Both the position numbers and the translations under genes were made by a program. A stretch of DNA of 64,000 nt from a virus. Of this stretch, positions 8,199 through 15,875 are shown in pieces. Under the pieces are notes generated by a model. The model was not told the DNA's origin and searched no databases. It saw nothing but the letters and a program-made list of their open reading frames with translations. The stretch lies in the IMG/VR virus record IMGVR_UViG_3300044645_002359, positions 86,355 through 150,354 of that record. One strand, given 5' to 3'. Position 1 is the stretch's first letter. Each line of letters opens with the position of its first letter.

Positions 8199-8573
8199 AT
8201 GACAACTCCATTCAACCAACCACCCCATCTCCCTGACTTCGATGATATGGACCCTGACGGGTGCATTGAAATCCTACTGGGCGAAGACGAGGATGGCTAT
8301 CAACATCTGGACTATCAGCATGTGAGCCACTATAGGGACGATTGTACCAAACTAGGTAGGACTCGACCCTGGAGACGAACCAAAGAATGGACTCCCAAAA
8401 ATCCGGAGTACACCGATGCTGATTTCGCCTGGGCATTGAGCCGGGTCTTGAAAAACATTAGAACCACCTACGACCTAAAGAGTCTCAAAATTGGACTTAC
8501 CGATGAGGAGTGTGGCCGCATTATGCTTATGAGAGAACAAGCTAATAAGAAGTCTTCCACCCAAGCTAACTAA
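8199..8573 (+). CDS. Hypothetical acidic protein
   Basis: 124 aa, strongly acidic N-terminal half (DFDDMDPDG, GEDEDG). The middle contains RPWRRTKEWTPKNPEYTDADF and the C-terminus is helical. No family recognised. It follows the deoxyribosyltransferase by 4 nt and is the last gene before the next promoter block. Confidence 0.6.
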   Translation: MTTPFNQPPHLPDFDDMDPDGCIEILLGEDEDGYQHLDYQHVSHYRDDCTKLGRTRPWRRTKEWTPKNPEYTDADFAWALSRVLKNIRTTYDLKSLKIGLTDEECGRIMLMREQANKKSSTQAN

Positions 8574-8590
8574 CCTGAACGTCAAAGGGT

Positions 8591-8632
8591 CGGTAAACCG
8601 CCCTATACACCCAGGCAGGAACACCCTATAAT
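8591..8632 (+). promoter_or_regulatory. Sigma70-like promoter with CGGTAAACCG palindrome (for HD protein)
   Basis: The palindrome is at 8591-8600, immediately followed by -35 TATACA (8604-8609), a 17-bp spacer and -10 TATAAT (8627-8632). The palindrome sits closer to the -35 than in the other copies. Confidence 0.7.
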
Positions 8633-8654
8633 ACACTGAGACCCAACCATAAAA

Positions 8655-9137
8655 ATGCAAACCCCGAGCAAAATGCAAAAAGGCGAACAGCTAAACAAGA
8701 TGCTGGTTCTGGCAACCAATGCCCATGCCGGTCAGTATGACAAAGGCGGAAACCCCTACATCCTTCACCCGCTGAAGGTAATGTATTTCCTAAAATCAGA
8801 CGACGAAGACCTCCAGTGCATTGCGCTTGGTCACGACATTATCGAAGATACCAAGGTGACGTATGCGGATCTCCGAGAGCAAGGATTCACCCATCGGGTA
8901 ATCGAAGGCATCCGCGCCCTTACTAAGCTTCCGGGGGAAACCTACGATGAATACAAGCACCGAGTCTTTGCCAATGAGGATGCAATGAGGGTGAAACTCT
9001 GCGACCTCCGACATAACACCGATGTGCGCCGCCTCAAAGGTGTAACCGAGAAGGATATTGCTCGAATGGCGAAGTACCATGTTTTCTACATGGAGATTAT
9101 GGCTAGACTACAGGATATTGACGGAGGTGAATTTTGA
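8655..9137 (+). CDS. HD-domain phosphohydrolase, small alarmone hydrolase (MESH1/SpoT-like)
   Basis: 160 aa. HAGQYDKGGNPYILHP (24-39), HDIIED (60-65) and KLCDLRHNTD (114-123) are the metal- and nucleotide-binding signatures of the SpoT/MESH1 hydrolase domain. There is no synthetase domain. The family removes pyrophosphate from (p)ppGpp or acts on NADPH, so this protein would blunt the host stringent response or recycle nucleotides. An internal ATG at 8673 is an alternative start. It heads a long overlapping gene string. The metal ligands look intact, so it is likely active. Confidence 0.8.
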   Translation: MQTPSKMQKGEQLNKMLVLATNAHAGQYDKGGNPYILHPLKVMYFLKSDDEDLQCIALGHDIIEDTKVTYADLREQGFTHRVIEGIRALTKLPGETYDEYKHRVFANEDAMRVKLCDLRHNTDVRRLKGVTEKDIARMAKYHVFYMEIMARLQDIDGGEF

Positions 9138-9481
9138 TGGAATTTCAAGCCCCCAAAAAGCCAGAATGTTACAGTCCGGGCCGAACCAAATCTTTTCAGG
9201 AAATTGCTGAGAACGACTGCTTTACGTGTCCTGAAAGAGTAACTTGCCTAGAGTTTGTTGCTGAAGTTAGGGGAATAGATGCCACCGATGCGTCAACCAG
9301 TCACCGTCCCCCACCACTCCCCACCACAGACCAAATCATTGCGTTGGCTGTTTCAACGGACTTAGTCTACGAAAATTCTTACGGGGGCGCTTGTTCTCCC
9401 TATGTTGAAGATACCGACATTCGGGACATCGTAGTGGATTTTGCCACCAAACTCCTACACACTTACGGCAACCTGCCATGA
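9137..9481 (+). CDS. Hypothetical protein with Cys pair
   Basis: 114 aa from the ATG at 9137, overlapping the HD gene stop as TGATG. NDCFTCPERVTCLEF contains CX2C and a further Cys, possibly a small metal site. The C-terminal half ends in a helix. Family not recognised. Its stop overlaps the next start. Confidence 0.6.
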   Translation: MEFQAPKKPECYSPGRTKSFQEIAENDCFTCPERVTCLEFVAEVRGIDATDASTSHRPPPLPTTDQIIALAVSTDLVYENSYGGACSPYVEDTDIRDIVVDFATKLLHTYGNLP

Positions 9482-9906
9482 CTGATTCCCCAAAGCCCAA
9501 ACTAACTCACATCAAGCCTGTCAAGGAGTACAAGATACTCGATTGCTTACTCCCTTTTCGTTACTTGTATCAGAATACTTTAGAGGAACTGAACGCACAG
9601 CTTAACGAGTTCAAGGAAAAACTTGACCAATTTAAGGAAGATGGTTGGGAGGGCATCATGGAAGCCTACGAAGAAGGCCACCCTGTGATCCATCTTTATA
9701 AAACCCACCTAGTAGAGGATGAAGAATACGATAAGGCAATTACTGCCGCCCTACAAAATAAGCCTAGTTGGGATGATTTAGAAGAAGAGGTGATGGCCAT
9801 CGGACTTCCCCTCTGGGAATGTGACTACCAATATGAATGGACGTATTTCTACCACACTGACCCCGACAATTGCGTTTTCGTTGAGAACAGGCCCCGAAAC
9901 CAATGA
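9478..9906 (+). CDS. Hypothetical helical acidic protein
   Basis: 142 aa. A coiled-coil-like segment (EELNAQLNEFKEKLDQFKED) is followed by an acidic helix and an aromatic C-terminus (WECDYQYEWTYFYH). ATGA overlap with the preceding gene. No function is visible. Confidence 0.6.
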   Translation: MTDSPKPKLTHIKPVKEYKILDCLLPFRYLYQNTLEELNAQLNEFKEKLDQFKEDGWEGIMEAYEEGHPVIHLYKTHLVEDEEYDKAITAALQNKPSWDDLEEEVMAIGLPLWECDYQYEWTYFYHTDPDNCVFVENRPRNQ

Positions 9907-9953
9907 CGACTGAAAAAGAAGCCCAACGACTGCTTGAAAGTAGAGAAGAATGA
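9903..9953 (+). CDS. Possible 16-aa micro-ORF
   Basis: ATG at 9903 overlaps the preceding stop as ATGA and its TGA overlaps the next ATG (9950), so it tiles exactly between two genes. The peptide is MTTEKEAQRLLESREE. Its overlap pattern matches real genes around it, but it is so short that chance is plausible. Confidence 0.3.
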   Translation: MTTEKEAQRLLESREE

Positions 9954-10213
9954 ACTTTTTTAATAAAATCACCAACTTTCTGTTTCCTAAAAAAGAACCA
10001 ATAAAATTCTCACTCACAGACAAAGAAACAGGAGATCTAGTGCTTAATTTGCTCACTAATTGTAGAGTCGAATATATTACAGGGTATCTTTTAGGTTACT
10101 ATCTTTCTGGCAGCAATAAAAATGAAATAGAGCAGAAAATCAAAACATTACGGGAAGCCATCGTTAAGTCTCAAGAAAGGGAAAACTCATTGATGGAAGA
10201 CAATGGAAACTAG
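9950..10213 (+). CDS. Hypothetical protein, AT-rich
   Basis: 87 aa. Begins MNFFNKITNFLFPKK, a short amphipathic or hydrophobic N-terminus that could associate with membrane. The C-terminus is a helical coiled coil (EIEQKIKTLREAIVKSQ). The gene is AT-richer than its neighbours. It overlaps the RHH gene by 11 nt. Confidence 0.55.
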   Translation: MNFFNKITNFLFPKKEPIKFSLTDKETGDLVLNLLTNCRVEYITGYLLGYYLSGSNKNEIEQKIKTLREAIVKSQERENSLMEDNGN

Positions 10214-10412
10214 ATTCGACGTAATTATGCCACTCGACCTTGCTCAGGACATGCAAGACCTTGTTGAACAAACGGGCCATTCCCGTGGTGAAATCTTCCG
10301 CCGTGCCATGGCTCTCTATAAGAAAGCAATAGATACCCGTAGGCAAGGGGGCAATGTGATTCTTCGCGATTCGGGCGGCACCTTGCGTGATGTTGTGGGG
10401 TTAGGGATATGA
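10203..10412 (+). CDS. Ribbon-helix-helix (CopG/Arc-type) DNA-binding protein
   Basis: 69 aa. TRFDVIMPLDLAQDMQDL then GHSRGEIFRRAMALYKKAI gives the beta strand plus two helices of an RHH dimer. A C-terminal tail (GGNVILRDSGGTL) follows. Such proteins repress transcription, here possibly from the early promoters. No toxin partner is visible. Confidence 0.7.
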   Translation: METRFDVIMPLDLAQDMQDLVEQTGHSRGEIFRRAMALYKKAIDTRRQGGNVILRDSGGTLRDVVGLGI

Positions 10413-10690
10413 CTGTAATTGGTAAAGAACCCGTAGAAATCCTACTCAGAGTCCTGCTAGCAGGCAACACCGTGACTGACGTTAGTGGGGAGGAATATGG
10501 TATGGATGAGGACGGGCACATTCTAATTAAGGCCCAGAGGTTCTATGCCGGGTCTGCCTGTGTGGATCCAGAAGTATTCTGGATGAGGGTACCGTGCGAT
10601 GTGTCCGAACTGAAAATAATCGCTGACAGAATTGGCCGCGATGCCCTTTGGTTGAAAGCTTGTGAAATCTCGATGGGGTCCCTAATATGA
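10409..10690 (+). CDS. Hypothetical protein
   Basis: 93 aa, no family recognised. It has the look of a small beta-rich protein: EILLRVLLAGNTVTD then GHILIKAQRFYAG. It overlaps the genes on both sides by ATGA-type junctions, so it is co-translated with the RHH protein and the coiled-coil HTH protein. Confidence 0.55.
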   Translation: MTVIGKEPVEILLRVLLAGNTVTDVSGEEYGMDEDGHILIKAQRFYAGSACVDPEVFWMRVPCDVSELKIIADRIGRDALWLKACEISMGSLI

Positions 10691-11286
10691 GGAGTTCTGG
10701 AGAGGATTGGCTCGAACCCCCTCGACAAAGCATAGAACGTATTCGCAAAAAGAATGCCGCCATAAGGGAAGAGACTGAAAGGATAAGGGAAGATACTGAA
10801 AAGCTCCGCCAACAAAATGCCTCTTTGAAATCATTGACAGAGTTACAAGAAAAACTCAAACGAATTGTTGAAGCATCCATTATCAAATCAACCCTCATGG
10901 ACGACGAACAACTATTGGAACAAGTGTCTTATGGCTTAGACCTCATTAAGAACCAGATGCGACAAAATAAGGAAACTTTAGTCACCAACGAAAAATATCT
11001 TAGAGAAATCCAGGAGTCATCTCACCTAGTCGCAAAGGAAGACCTATTCGATACCCAAGCTGCATCGTCCTATTTGGGAATAACCAACCCAGACACAATC
11101 CGCAATTGGTTAGAAGGCGGCAGCTTCCCCGGAGCATTCCAGTCTAGGGGGCAATGGTTTTTCCCTGTGGTGGAATTGAACAAGGTGAAGCATCGGATAG
11201 ATGAAATCCAAACAAAAAACAAGAACAGAGACCTTCAACCTCCTGATCCAAGTGATGACTATGATCTCTGGGCAGTCTATGACTGA
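10687..11286 (+). CDS. Coiled-coil protein with C-terminal helix-turn-helix
   Basis: 199 aa. Residues 13-60 are a long charged coiled coil (IRKKNAAIREETERIRED). Residues 118-170 (FDTQAASSYLGI...IRNWLEGGSFPGAF...WFFPVVELNKV) match the winged MerR/excisionase-like HTH layout, where a short HTH is followed by a wing. It is likely a DNA-binding regulator or partition/packaging accessory. The target is unknown. Confidence 0.6.
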   Translation: MRSSGEDWLEPPRQSIERIRKKNAAIREETERIREDTEKLRQQNASLKSLTELQEKLKRIVEASIIKSTLMDDEQLLEQVSYGLDLIKNQMRQNKETLVTNEKYLREIQESSHLVAKEDLFDTQAASSYLGITNPDTIRNWLEGGSFPGAFQSRGQWFFPVVELNKVKHRIDEIQTKNKNRDLQPPDPSDDYDLWAVYD

Positions 11287-11485
11287 GGCAGAGTCCACAA
11301 CCACACTCAAACCATGTCCCTATTGCGGAAGTATAAACCTTAGAGGCACACACTGCACCGACTATCACGGAGATACTTACGCTCCAACATGGCAGGTAGA
11401 GTGTGAAGACTGCCCCGCCAGCATGGAAGTTGCAGGAGATACACCAGAACCGCTGATTGGAGCCTGGAATCGCCGCCCAAACTAA
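11279..11485 (+). CDS. Lar-like zinc-ribbon protein
   Basis: 68 aa from the ATG at 11279, which overlaps the previous stop; a longer upstream frame is a shadow. LKPCPYCGS, later VECEDCPAS, then IGAWNRRPN matches the pattern of Lar-family restriction-alleviation proteins (CPxCG, CxxC, AWNxR). Two CX2C knuckles would bind one zinc. Phage members counter type I restriction in some cases, but many are uncharacterised. Confidence 0.65.
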   Translation: MTEAESTTTLKPCPYCGSINLRGTHCTDYHGDTYAPTWQVECEDCPASMEVAGDTPEPLIGAWNRRPN

Positions 11486-11502
11486 ATACATTCCACCTCC
11501 CA

Positions 11503-11871
11503 ATGACTGACTTAGAACTTGCCCAAGACCCTAAAACTGAAACACCCGGCCACTCCGAAAGGAAACGTATTTGCAATCTAGCAACAGCTCAGGCCAAAAC
11601 CACCTTAAAGCGAGGTGACAGACTGAGAGTAACCAAATGTCCTGGCACCAAACGATGGATCACCTTTGAGCGCTGGGACGGGGACTGGATCGTGTCTAAA
11701 TCAGGAATTAACGACTATCATGCGATTAATATTGATATGGTAAACGACAAAGCTATTAACTTTCCCACCGAATTCCTACCGAAGCCCAACAATGACAACA
11801 ATCCTATACCACCCATTCTCCAAGCTCCACAACCCAACTTACAACCACCCGGACAACCCTGCTCGAATTGA
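11503..11871 (+). CDS. Hypothetical protein
   Basis: 122 aa. The central part (KRGDRLRVTKCPGTKRWITFERWDG, split by loops) looks like a small beta barrel. The C-terminus is Pro/Asn-rich. Its last 80 nt overlap the deacetylase gene in another frame. The true 3' limit is the TGA at 11871, and the overlap makes the C-terminus less certain. Confidence 0.5.
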   Translation: MTDLELAQDPKTETPGHSERKRICNLATAQAKTTLKRGDRLRVTKCPGTKRWITFERWDGDWIVSKSGINDYHAINIDMVNDKAINFPTEFLPKPNNDNNPIPPILQAPQPNLQPPGQPCSN

Positions 11872-12871
11872 TGCAATTCTAGAAGCAATCAAGCCGTACC
11901 GCACTCAGCGGCCACTGCGCCCAGCCACCTTCGAGGAAATTGCCACAGTTCATACGCCAGATTACATCCGCAGCGTCCTCAAACAGCAAGGCCAGAAAGG
12001 ATCCGCAGGACCCGGAGCACTATTAACTGAACATTCAGTCGATGCTGCCTTGTGGAGTGCTGGGGCTGCGATTGAAGCTGCCGATGTGGCCATGGGTGAA
12101 GATGCCGCCGTAGCACTATGCCGTCCTGCAGGCCATCACGCCCGCCCCCATACAGGGATGGGTTTTTGCGTATTTAACAACGTTGCCATCGCTGCAGCCC
12201 ACTGCCTGGCCAAAGGGGCGGAAAGAGTCTTCATCCTGGATTGGGATGTCCACCATGGTAATGGCACCCAGGAGATTTTCTACGAGAGCGACAAAGTGTT
12301 TTTCTTCTCAATTCATCAGAAGTCGGCTTACCCTTCTTCAGGAACAAGCGAAGAAATGGGGGATGGGGCCGGACTTGGCTTCAATCGTAACATTGTCTTG
12401 GAAGAAGAATCCGACGATAACGATTACCTATTTTGCATCAAGGAAATTGTGGTTCCAGTCATTCGAGACTTCGACCCCCAAGTCATCCTAATATCGGCCG
12501 GATTTGACGCGCATAGGGATGACCCTCTGTCCAATATGGCAATGACGAGTTCCGGTTATGGGGAAATGACTCAGCAAATCTGGGAAATTGCCCAAGAGTT
12601 AGATATTGGCTTAGCCCTGATTCTAGAGGGCGGTTACTCAATACATTCCCTCGGTGGCTGCATTGCAAGTTGCCTCGATGCCCTGCCAGAACCTACCCTA
12701 TTTGGGGAGGAAACTACGGGGCCAGACCCCGCCCTCCTAGAGTCAATGGCAATGCGATACCGCCACGATTTCGGATTGCTTGACTCTAAGCACCAAGCTG
12801 CTATACTAGTAACGATGCGGCAGCTTTGGGAAGAGGTTGCTGGCGTCGGATTTTATCGGCCCCTTAGTTAA
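11792..12871 (+). CDS. Histone deacetylase / acetylpolyamine amidohydrolase family enzyme
   Basis: 359 aa, a full-length arginase-fold deacetylase. RPAGHHARPH (111-120, general-base H115-H116), GFCVFNN (124-130), DWDVHHGNGT (150-159), SAGFDAHRDDPL (235-246) and LEGGYS (278-283) are all present. The zinc ligands D152, H154 and D239 and the catalytic Y282 are intact. Bacterial relatives deacetylate acetylated polyamines, lysines or small acetyl-amides (AcuC/HdaH types). A phage copy might alter host protein acetylation or polyamine pools; this is inference. The long 5' overlap with the preceding ORF is unusual. Confidence 0.9.
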   Translation: MTTILYHPFSKLHNPTYNHPDNPARIDAILEAIKPYRTQRPLRPATFEEIATVHTPDYIRSVLKQQGQKGSAGPGALLTEHSVDAALWSAGAAIEAADVAMGEDAAVALCRPAGHHARPHTGMGFCVFNNVAIAAAHCLAKGAERVFILDWDVHHGNGTQEIFYESDKVFFFSIHQKSAYPSSGTSEEMGDGAGLGFNRNIVLEEESDDNDYLFCIKEIVVPVIRDFDPQVILISAGFDAHRDDPLSNMAMTSSGYGEMTQQIWEIAQELDIGLALILEGGYSIHSLGGCIASCLDALPEPTLFGEETTGPDPALLESMAMRYRHDFGLLDSKHQAAILVTMRQLWEEVAGVGFYRPLS

Positions 12872-12913
12872 TTGCCACCCTATAGGACACCCTACAACCT
12901 CACCCACAACAAG

Positions 12914-13345
12914 ATGCAAATCACCACCTCGCACACCCTTAAATCCAAAGCAGTACGAATAGTTTTTCATTATGACTGGGATGAATTTGTAGAAGAAGTC
13001 TATGGGAAGACATATAGTGTCCAGGCACAGCCTGATCAGAGATTTACAAAAATGCAGTACATCACTGTACCCCTAGAGGAAGTGGAAGAGTATAAAAATA
13101 CAGAAATTACATTCGAGCCTTTTCCTCTCCGATTTGGGGTTAAGTTTGAAACTTGGAAGAATACAACACCAGAAGAAACCCTGAAACACTTTGAATTTGA
13201 CTGGGATAATGATTATTTTTGGGCACATGGATTTTTTCCGCATATCCAAATGATTGCCAATGACCTGTACGCTAATGGTCTTTTGGAAGCTGGTGAGTAC
13301 GTTATTGTGCATGTTGATAGGACATACTGCCAAAATACCGATTAA
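12914..13345 (+). CDS. Hypothetical protein, paralogue of next gene at N-terminus
   Basis: 143 aa from the ATG at 12914; an upstream TTG at 12872 is unlikely. The start MQITTSHTLKSKAVRIVFHY resembles the next gene's N-terminus. The rest is rich in Trp, Phe, Asp and Glu. No family recognised. It lies 42 nt after the deacetylase, probably in the same operon. Confidence 0.55.
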   Translation: MQITTSHTLKSKAVRIVFHYDWDEFVEEVYGKTYSVQAQPDQRFTKMQYITVPLEEVEEYKNTEITFEPFPLRFGVKFETWKNTTPEETLKHFEFDWDNDYFWAHGFFPHIQMIANDLYANGLLEAGEYVIVHVDRTYCQNTD

Positions 13346-13389
13346 ATCTTTTGACTTAGAAATTAACTTATCCCCAACCAAACATCACA

Positions 13390-13992
13390 ATGCAAACCGC
13401 CACCTTATACACCCTTCGATCTAAAGTCATTCCGGTGTACCATCACGAAAGCGTGAGATATATGACTGAAGAAGTGTCTCCTCTCCGGGTTGAAGGGGGG
13501 CCACCCTTGTATATTCCATCGTATTTAAAAGAGACCTACCTGCCTTTGCACCATGTGTGTAAATCGTTTAGAGTGTCTAGGGGATGCTCTGAAATTTCAC
13601 CTCCGGGACTGTGGCAACGGTATGACTCTGAGAAAGATTGGAAGACCGGGGACGATATAAATACCTACCACCACCTGTTCGCCGTCGAACCTGAACTAGA
13701 GGGTATCCTGTGGCACGTATTTAATGGAGAAAAAGTTGCAGGAAAAATCTCAAAGTTAGAGCATGAGAATAGGGTAGGGACGGATAAACTTAATAAATGC
13801 CATGCGGATCTTACCGAAGCCAAGAACAAAAACGCGGAATTGCAAAGAGAATTAGTCTTAACCCGCAAAGACTACCTTCAACTTGGGTCAAGTGTTGATT
13901 ATTTCCGCAGGTGCAATGTCTTTAGGAGGCTATGGGTTGCGTTCCGTAACGAACTTACACCATTTATTGCTAAGGACATTAACCCGCAATAA
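13390..13992 (+). CDS. Hypothetical protein with C-terminal coiled coil
   Basis: 200 aa. The N-terminal 25 residues (MQTATLYTLRSKVIPVYHHE) resemble the preceding gene. Residues 120-170 form a coiled coil (KISKLEHENRVGTDKLNKCH). Between them is a Pro/aromatic-rich domain with no known match. ATG chosen; the preceding 40 nt carry no clear ribosome site. Confidence 0.55.
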   Translation: MQTATLYTLRSKVIPVYHHESVRYMTEEVSPLRVEGGPPLYIPSYLKETYLPLHHVCKSFRVSRGCSEISPPGLWQRYDSEKDWKTGDDINTYHHLFAVEPELEGILWHVFNGEKVAGKISKLEHENRVGTDKLNKCHADLTEAKNKNAELQRELVLTRKDYLQLGSSVDYFRRCNVFRRLWVAFRNELTPFIAKDINPQ

Positions 13993-13994
13993 AG

Positions 13995-14153
13995 ATGAAT
14001 AATGCCGCCGATAAAACCACAAGATGCAACACCGAACAAGAGTCATGGTCATGCCCGAACATGCTAGAAACAGGGTCCGACTTTAATTGCGAGTACTACA
14101 GGTGCAAGCTATGCGACCGTAGAATGACCCTATATTATGATGATATGCGATGA
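13995..14153 (+). CDS. Small Cys-rich protein (52 aa)
   Basis: ATG at 13995 follows the previous stop by 2 nt and the TGA overlaps the next ATG (14150). The peptide has CNTE, WSCPN, FNCEYYRCKLCDRR: five Cys including a CX2C, as in a small zinc knuckle. The tight packing between two genes supports it as a real gene. Confidence 0.6.
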   Translation: MNNAADKTTRCNTEQESWSCPNMLETGSDFNCEYYRCKLCDRRMTLYYDDMR

Positions 14154-14410
14154 GTACCTCTTTGAAACCGATGAATAACAACGAAGACCAGGTAAAAAAG
14201 CAACCGATAGTCATGTCTCTCCAGGAAATTATGGACGCTAGGGGACCGGGCTCCCTATACCAGGCTGCACTCGATATGGAAGCGGAGTTCTTAGCCTTTT
14301 GGTACGACACTCACGCAGAAGAACCAACCCGAAAAGACTTGAGGGCTTGGTGTTGGAACAACCTTCGAAAAGAACACCTAGAAAAGTGCTTAATGCACCC
14401 AATCGTATAA
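14150..14410 (+). CDS. Hypothetical protein
   Basis: 86 aa. N-terminal half polar, C-terminal half helical with Trp residues (RKDLRAWCWNNLRKEHLEKC). ATGA overlap with the upstream Cys-rich gene. No family recognised. Confidence 0.55.
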   Translation: MSTSLKPMNNNEDQVKKQPIVMSLQEIMDARGPGSLYQAALDMEAEFLAFWYDTHAEEPTRKDLRAWCWNNLRKEHLEKCLMHPIV

Positions 14411-14414
14411 AACC

Positions 14415-14780
14415 ATGAAATCACATAACCAACACACTATCGAACCACCATCGCAAGACCTAGTTAGAAAGTGGATAGAAGATTGGGGAGGAGGCCAAAT
14501 GAAAGGTCCTGTAACTGAAGATCTTGTAGAAATCGCAACCCAAGCAGCCCGCTGGGGTGCAGACCAGGAACTGGACGCTTGTTGCGAGTGGCTTCAAGAT
14601 CCGGATCTCAATGTTGATACCTACAAACTTCGCACCGACCGCCGCCCTAAGCCGCCGAGCCTGAAAGAAGAGGCACTAGCTGAGTTGAGGGATCTAACTG
14701 AAAAGGCCCGAAAACGTAATTTCGCCGGTTTTGACCCTGAAACCATTCGCCGCGCACTAGAGGCACTACCCAATGACTGA
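14415..14780 (+). CDS. AARWGADQELDAC-family small protein, copy 1
   Basis: 121 aa. Core AARWGADQELDACCEWLQ, then RRPKPPSLKEEALAEL and IRRALEALP, arranged as in the next gene and in 16373-16876. The three copies share order and spacing but differ in linkers. The family is known to me from cyanobacteria and cyanophages as uncharacterised. Probably a compact helical protein. The stop overlaps copy 2. Confidence 0.65.
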   Translation: MKSHNQHTIEPPSQDLVRKWIEDWGGGQMKGPVTEDLVEIATQAARWGADQELDACCEWLQDPDLNVDTYKLRTDRRPKPPSLKEEALAELRDLTEKARKRNFAGFDPETIRRALEALPND

Positions 14781-15156
14781 TAAACACCCGATTACCCCTC
14801 CCGCCACTCTTGTGGCAGAATGGGCCAGCGAAAGCCTGGCCACTCAATCTCTATGCACCAAGGCTGCCCGATGGGGCGCCGACCAGGAGCTGGAGGCGTG
14901 TCTTGAAGTTATTGCTGAAGAGTATCCTGGTGCTACTTGCGATGGTAAAAAATATAATAGTGCAATTTATGAGTTGGTATGCGATGCCCGCCGACCCAAA
15001 CCTCCGAGCTTGAAAGAGCAAGCGTTAGAAGGATTAGACAAAGTTGGAAGCTTTACGCTTGGCGAATGTGAAGGATGCAGTCATTATAGTAAATACAAAA
15101 CTTATGTTGACAACATCCGCCGCGCACTGGAAACCCTGCCCGAGGGTGCCCAATGA
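14773..15156 (+). CDS. AARWGADQELEAC-family small protein, copy 2
   Basis: 127 aa. Core AARWGADQELEACLEVI, RRPKPPSLKEQALEGL and IRRALETLP. It differs from copy 1 by an insert with GECEGCSHYSKY (CX2C), which may add a metal site. It is a tandem duplicate of copy 1 and its start overlaps that gene by 8 nt. Confidence 0.65.
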   Translation: MTDKHPITPPATLVAEWASESLATQSLCTKAARWGADQELEACLEVIAEEYPGATCDGKKYNSAIYELVCDARRPKPPSLKEQALEGLDKVGSFTLGECEGCSHYSKYKTYVDNIRRALETLPEGAQ

Positions 15157-15326
15157 ATGACCCCTGGATTGACTATTTGGGCGATGGTGTATATGCCCAG
15201 TTTGACGGATATGCCGTCTCACTAATGGTAAATGACCACCGCAATGAGCCCGTAGTTGTGCTAGAGCCAAGTGTGCTCGAAGCACTTAATGACTTTTACA
15301 ATAAAGCAGTGAGCCAGTATGCCTAA
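15153..15326 (+). CDS. Hypothetical protein (57 aa)
   Basis: ATG at 15153 overlaps the previous stop and its TAA (15324-15326) overlaps the next start (15319). The peptide (MNDPWIDYLGDGVYAQFDGY...) looks like a small beta-hairpin protein followed by a helix (LEPSVLEALNDFYNKAV). The pattern resembles phage DUF-type antirestriction-like small proteins, but no family is claimed. Confidence 0.6.
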   Translation: MNDPWIDYLGDGVYAQFDGYAVSLMVNDHRNEPVVVLEPSVLEALNDFYNKAVSQYA

Positions 15327-15588
15327 ATTATCCCCCGCTGCTCAGGCAGTATTAGATGCCTATTGGACCGAGGCTGATCGCCTGGGCCGCGATGCCGACA
15401 ACTCAGAATTGATTGCCGCTGTCCTTCGAGCCGTTGCTGATGAAGTGACCCCGCACATGTTTCTCAAACCACAAGAGAATCTTGAGAGCAAGAGAGAAGC
15501 TATGGTTTGGGGTATGGACCAACAAACTCAACTTACACGGCAAAAAATCCGTTCCATCGCTTCTGAATTGGGAGACTACAATGTGTAA
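15319..15588 (+). CDS. LSPAAQAVLDA-family small protein, copy 1
   Basis: 89 aa. LSPAAQAVLDAY at the start, LIAAVLRAVADEVTP in the middle and IRSIASELG at the end define the family. It recurs at 15581, 15876, 20142 and 20791. Predicted all-helical. Function unknown; copies in cyanobacterial genomes are equally uncharacterised. Confidence 0.65.
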   Translation: MPKLSPAAQAVLDAYWTEADRLGRDADNSELIAAVLRAVADEVTPHMFLKPQENLESKREAMVWGMDQQTQLTRQKIRSIASELGDYNV

Positions 15589-15853
15589 ACCATCACAAGG
15601 CTACTACGGTTCAAATAACGCGCTAAGTCCTGCTGCCCAAGCGGTACTTGATGCCTGGTCTGCAGACGAAGGTAGAGTCTACTTACTGGGCGATCCTGAA
15701 CGTCTCGCTGTTGCCCTCCGCACCGCCGCTAGTGAGGTAGTTGAAGAATTCACACCGGGTCAGTCAACTTGGGGAGAAGGATACTATGAAGGGGCATGTA
15801 AGTTTAACGAACATCTTAAAGCAATTGCCTCTGAACTTGAGGGCCTCAACTAA
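15581..15853 (+). CDS. LSPAAQAVLDA-family small protein, copy 2
   Basis: 90 aa from the ATG at 15581, which overlaps copy 1's stop; the longer upstream frame is a shadow. ALSPAAQAVLDAWSAD, LAVALRTAASEVVEEF and LKAIASELEGLN repeat the family layout with a variable Gly/aromatic-rich link (GEGYYEGACKF). Tandem arrangement with copy 1 points to local duplication. Confidence 0.65.
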   Translation: MCKPSQGYYGSNNALSPAAQAVLDAWSADEGRVYLLGDPERLAVALRTAASEVVEEFTPGQSTWGEGYYEGACKFNEHLKAIASELEGLN

Positions 15854-15875
15854 TGAAGAAACCCCAGAGGAATAA

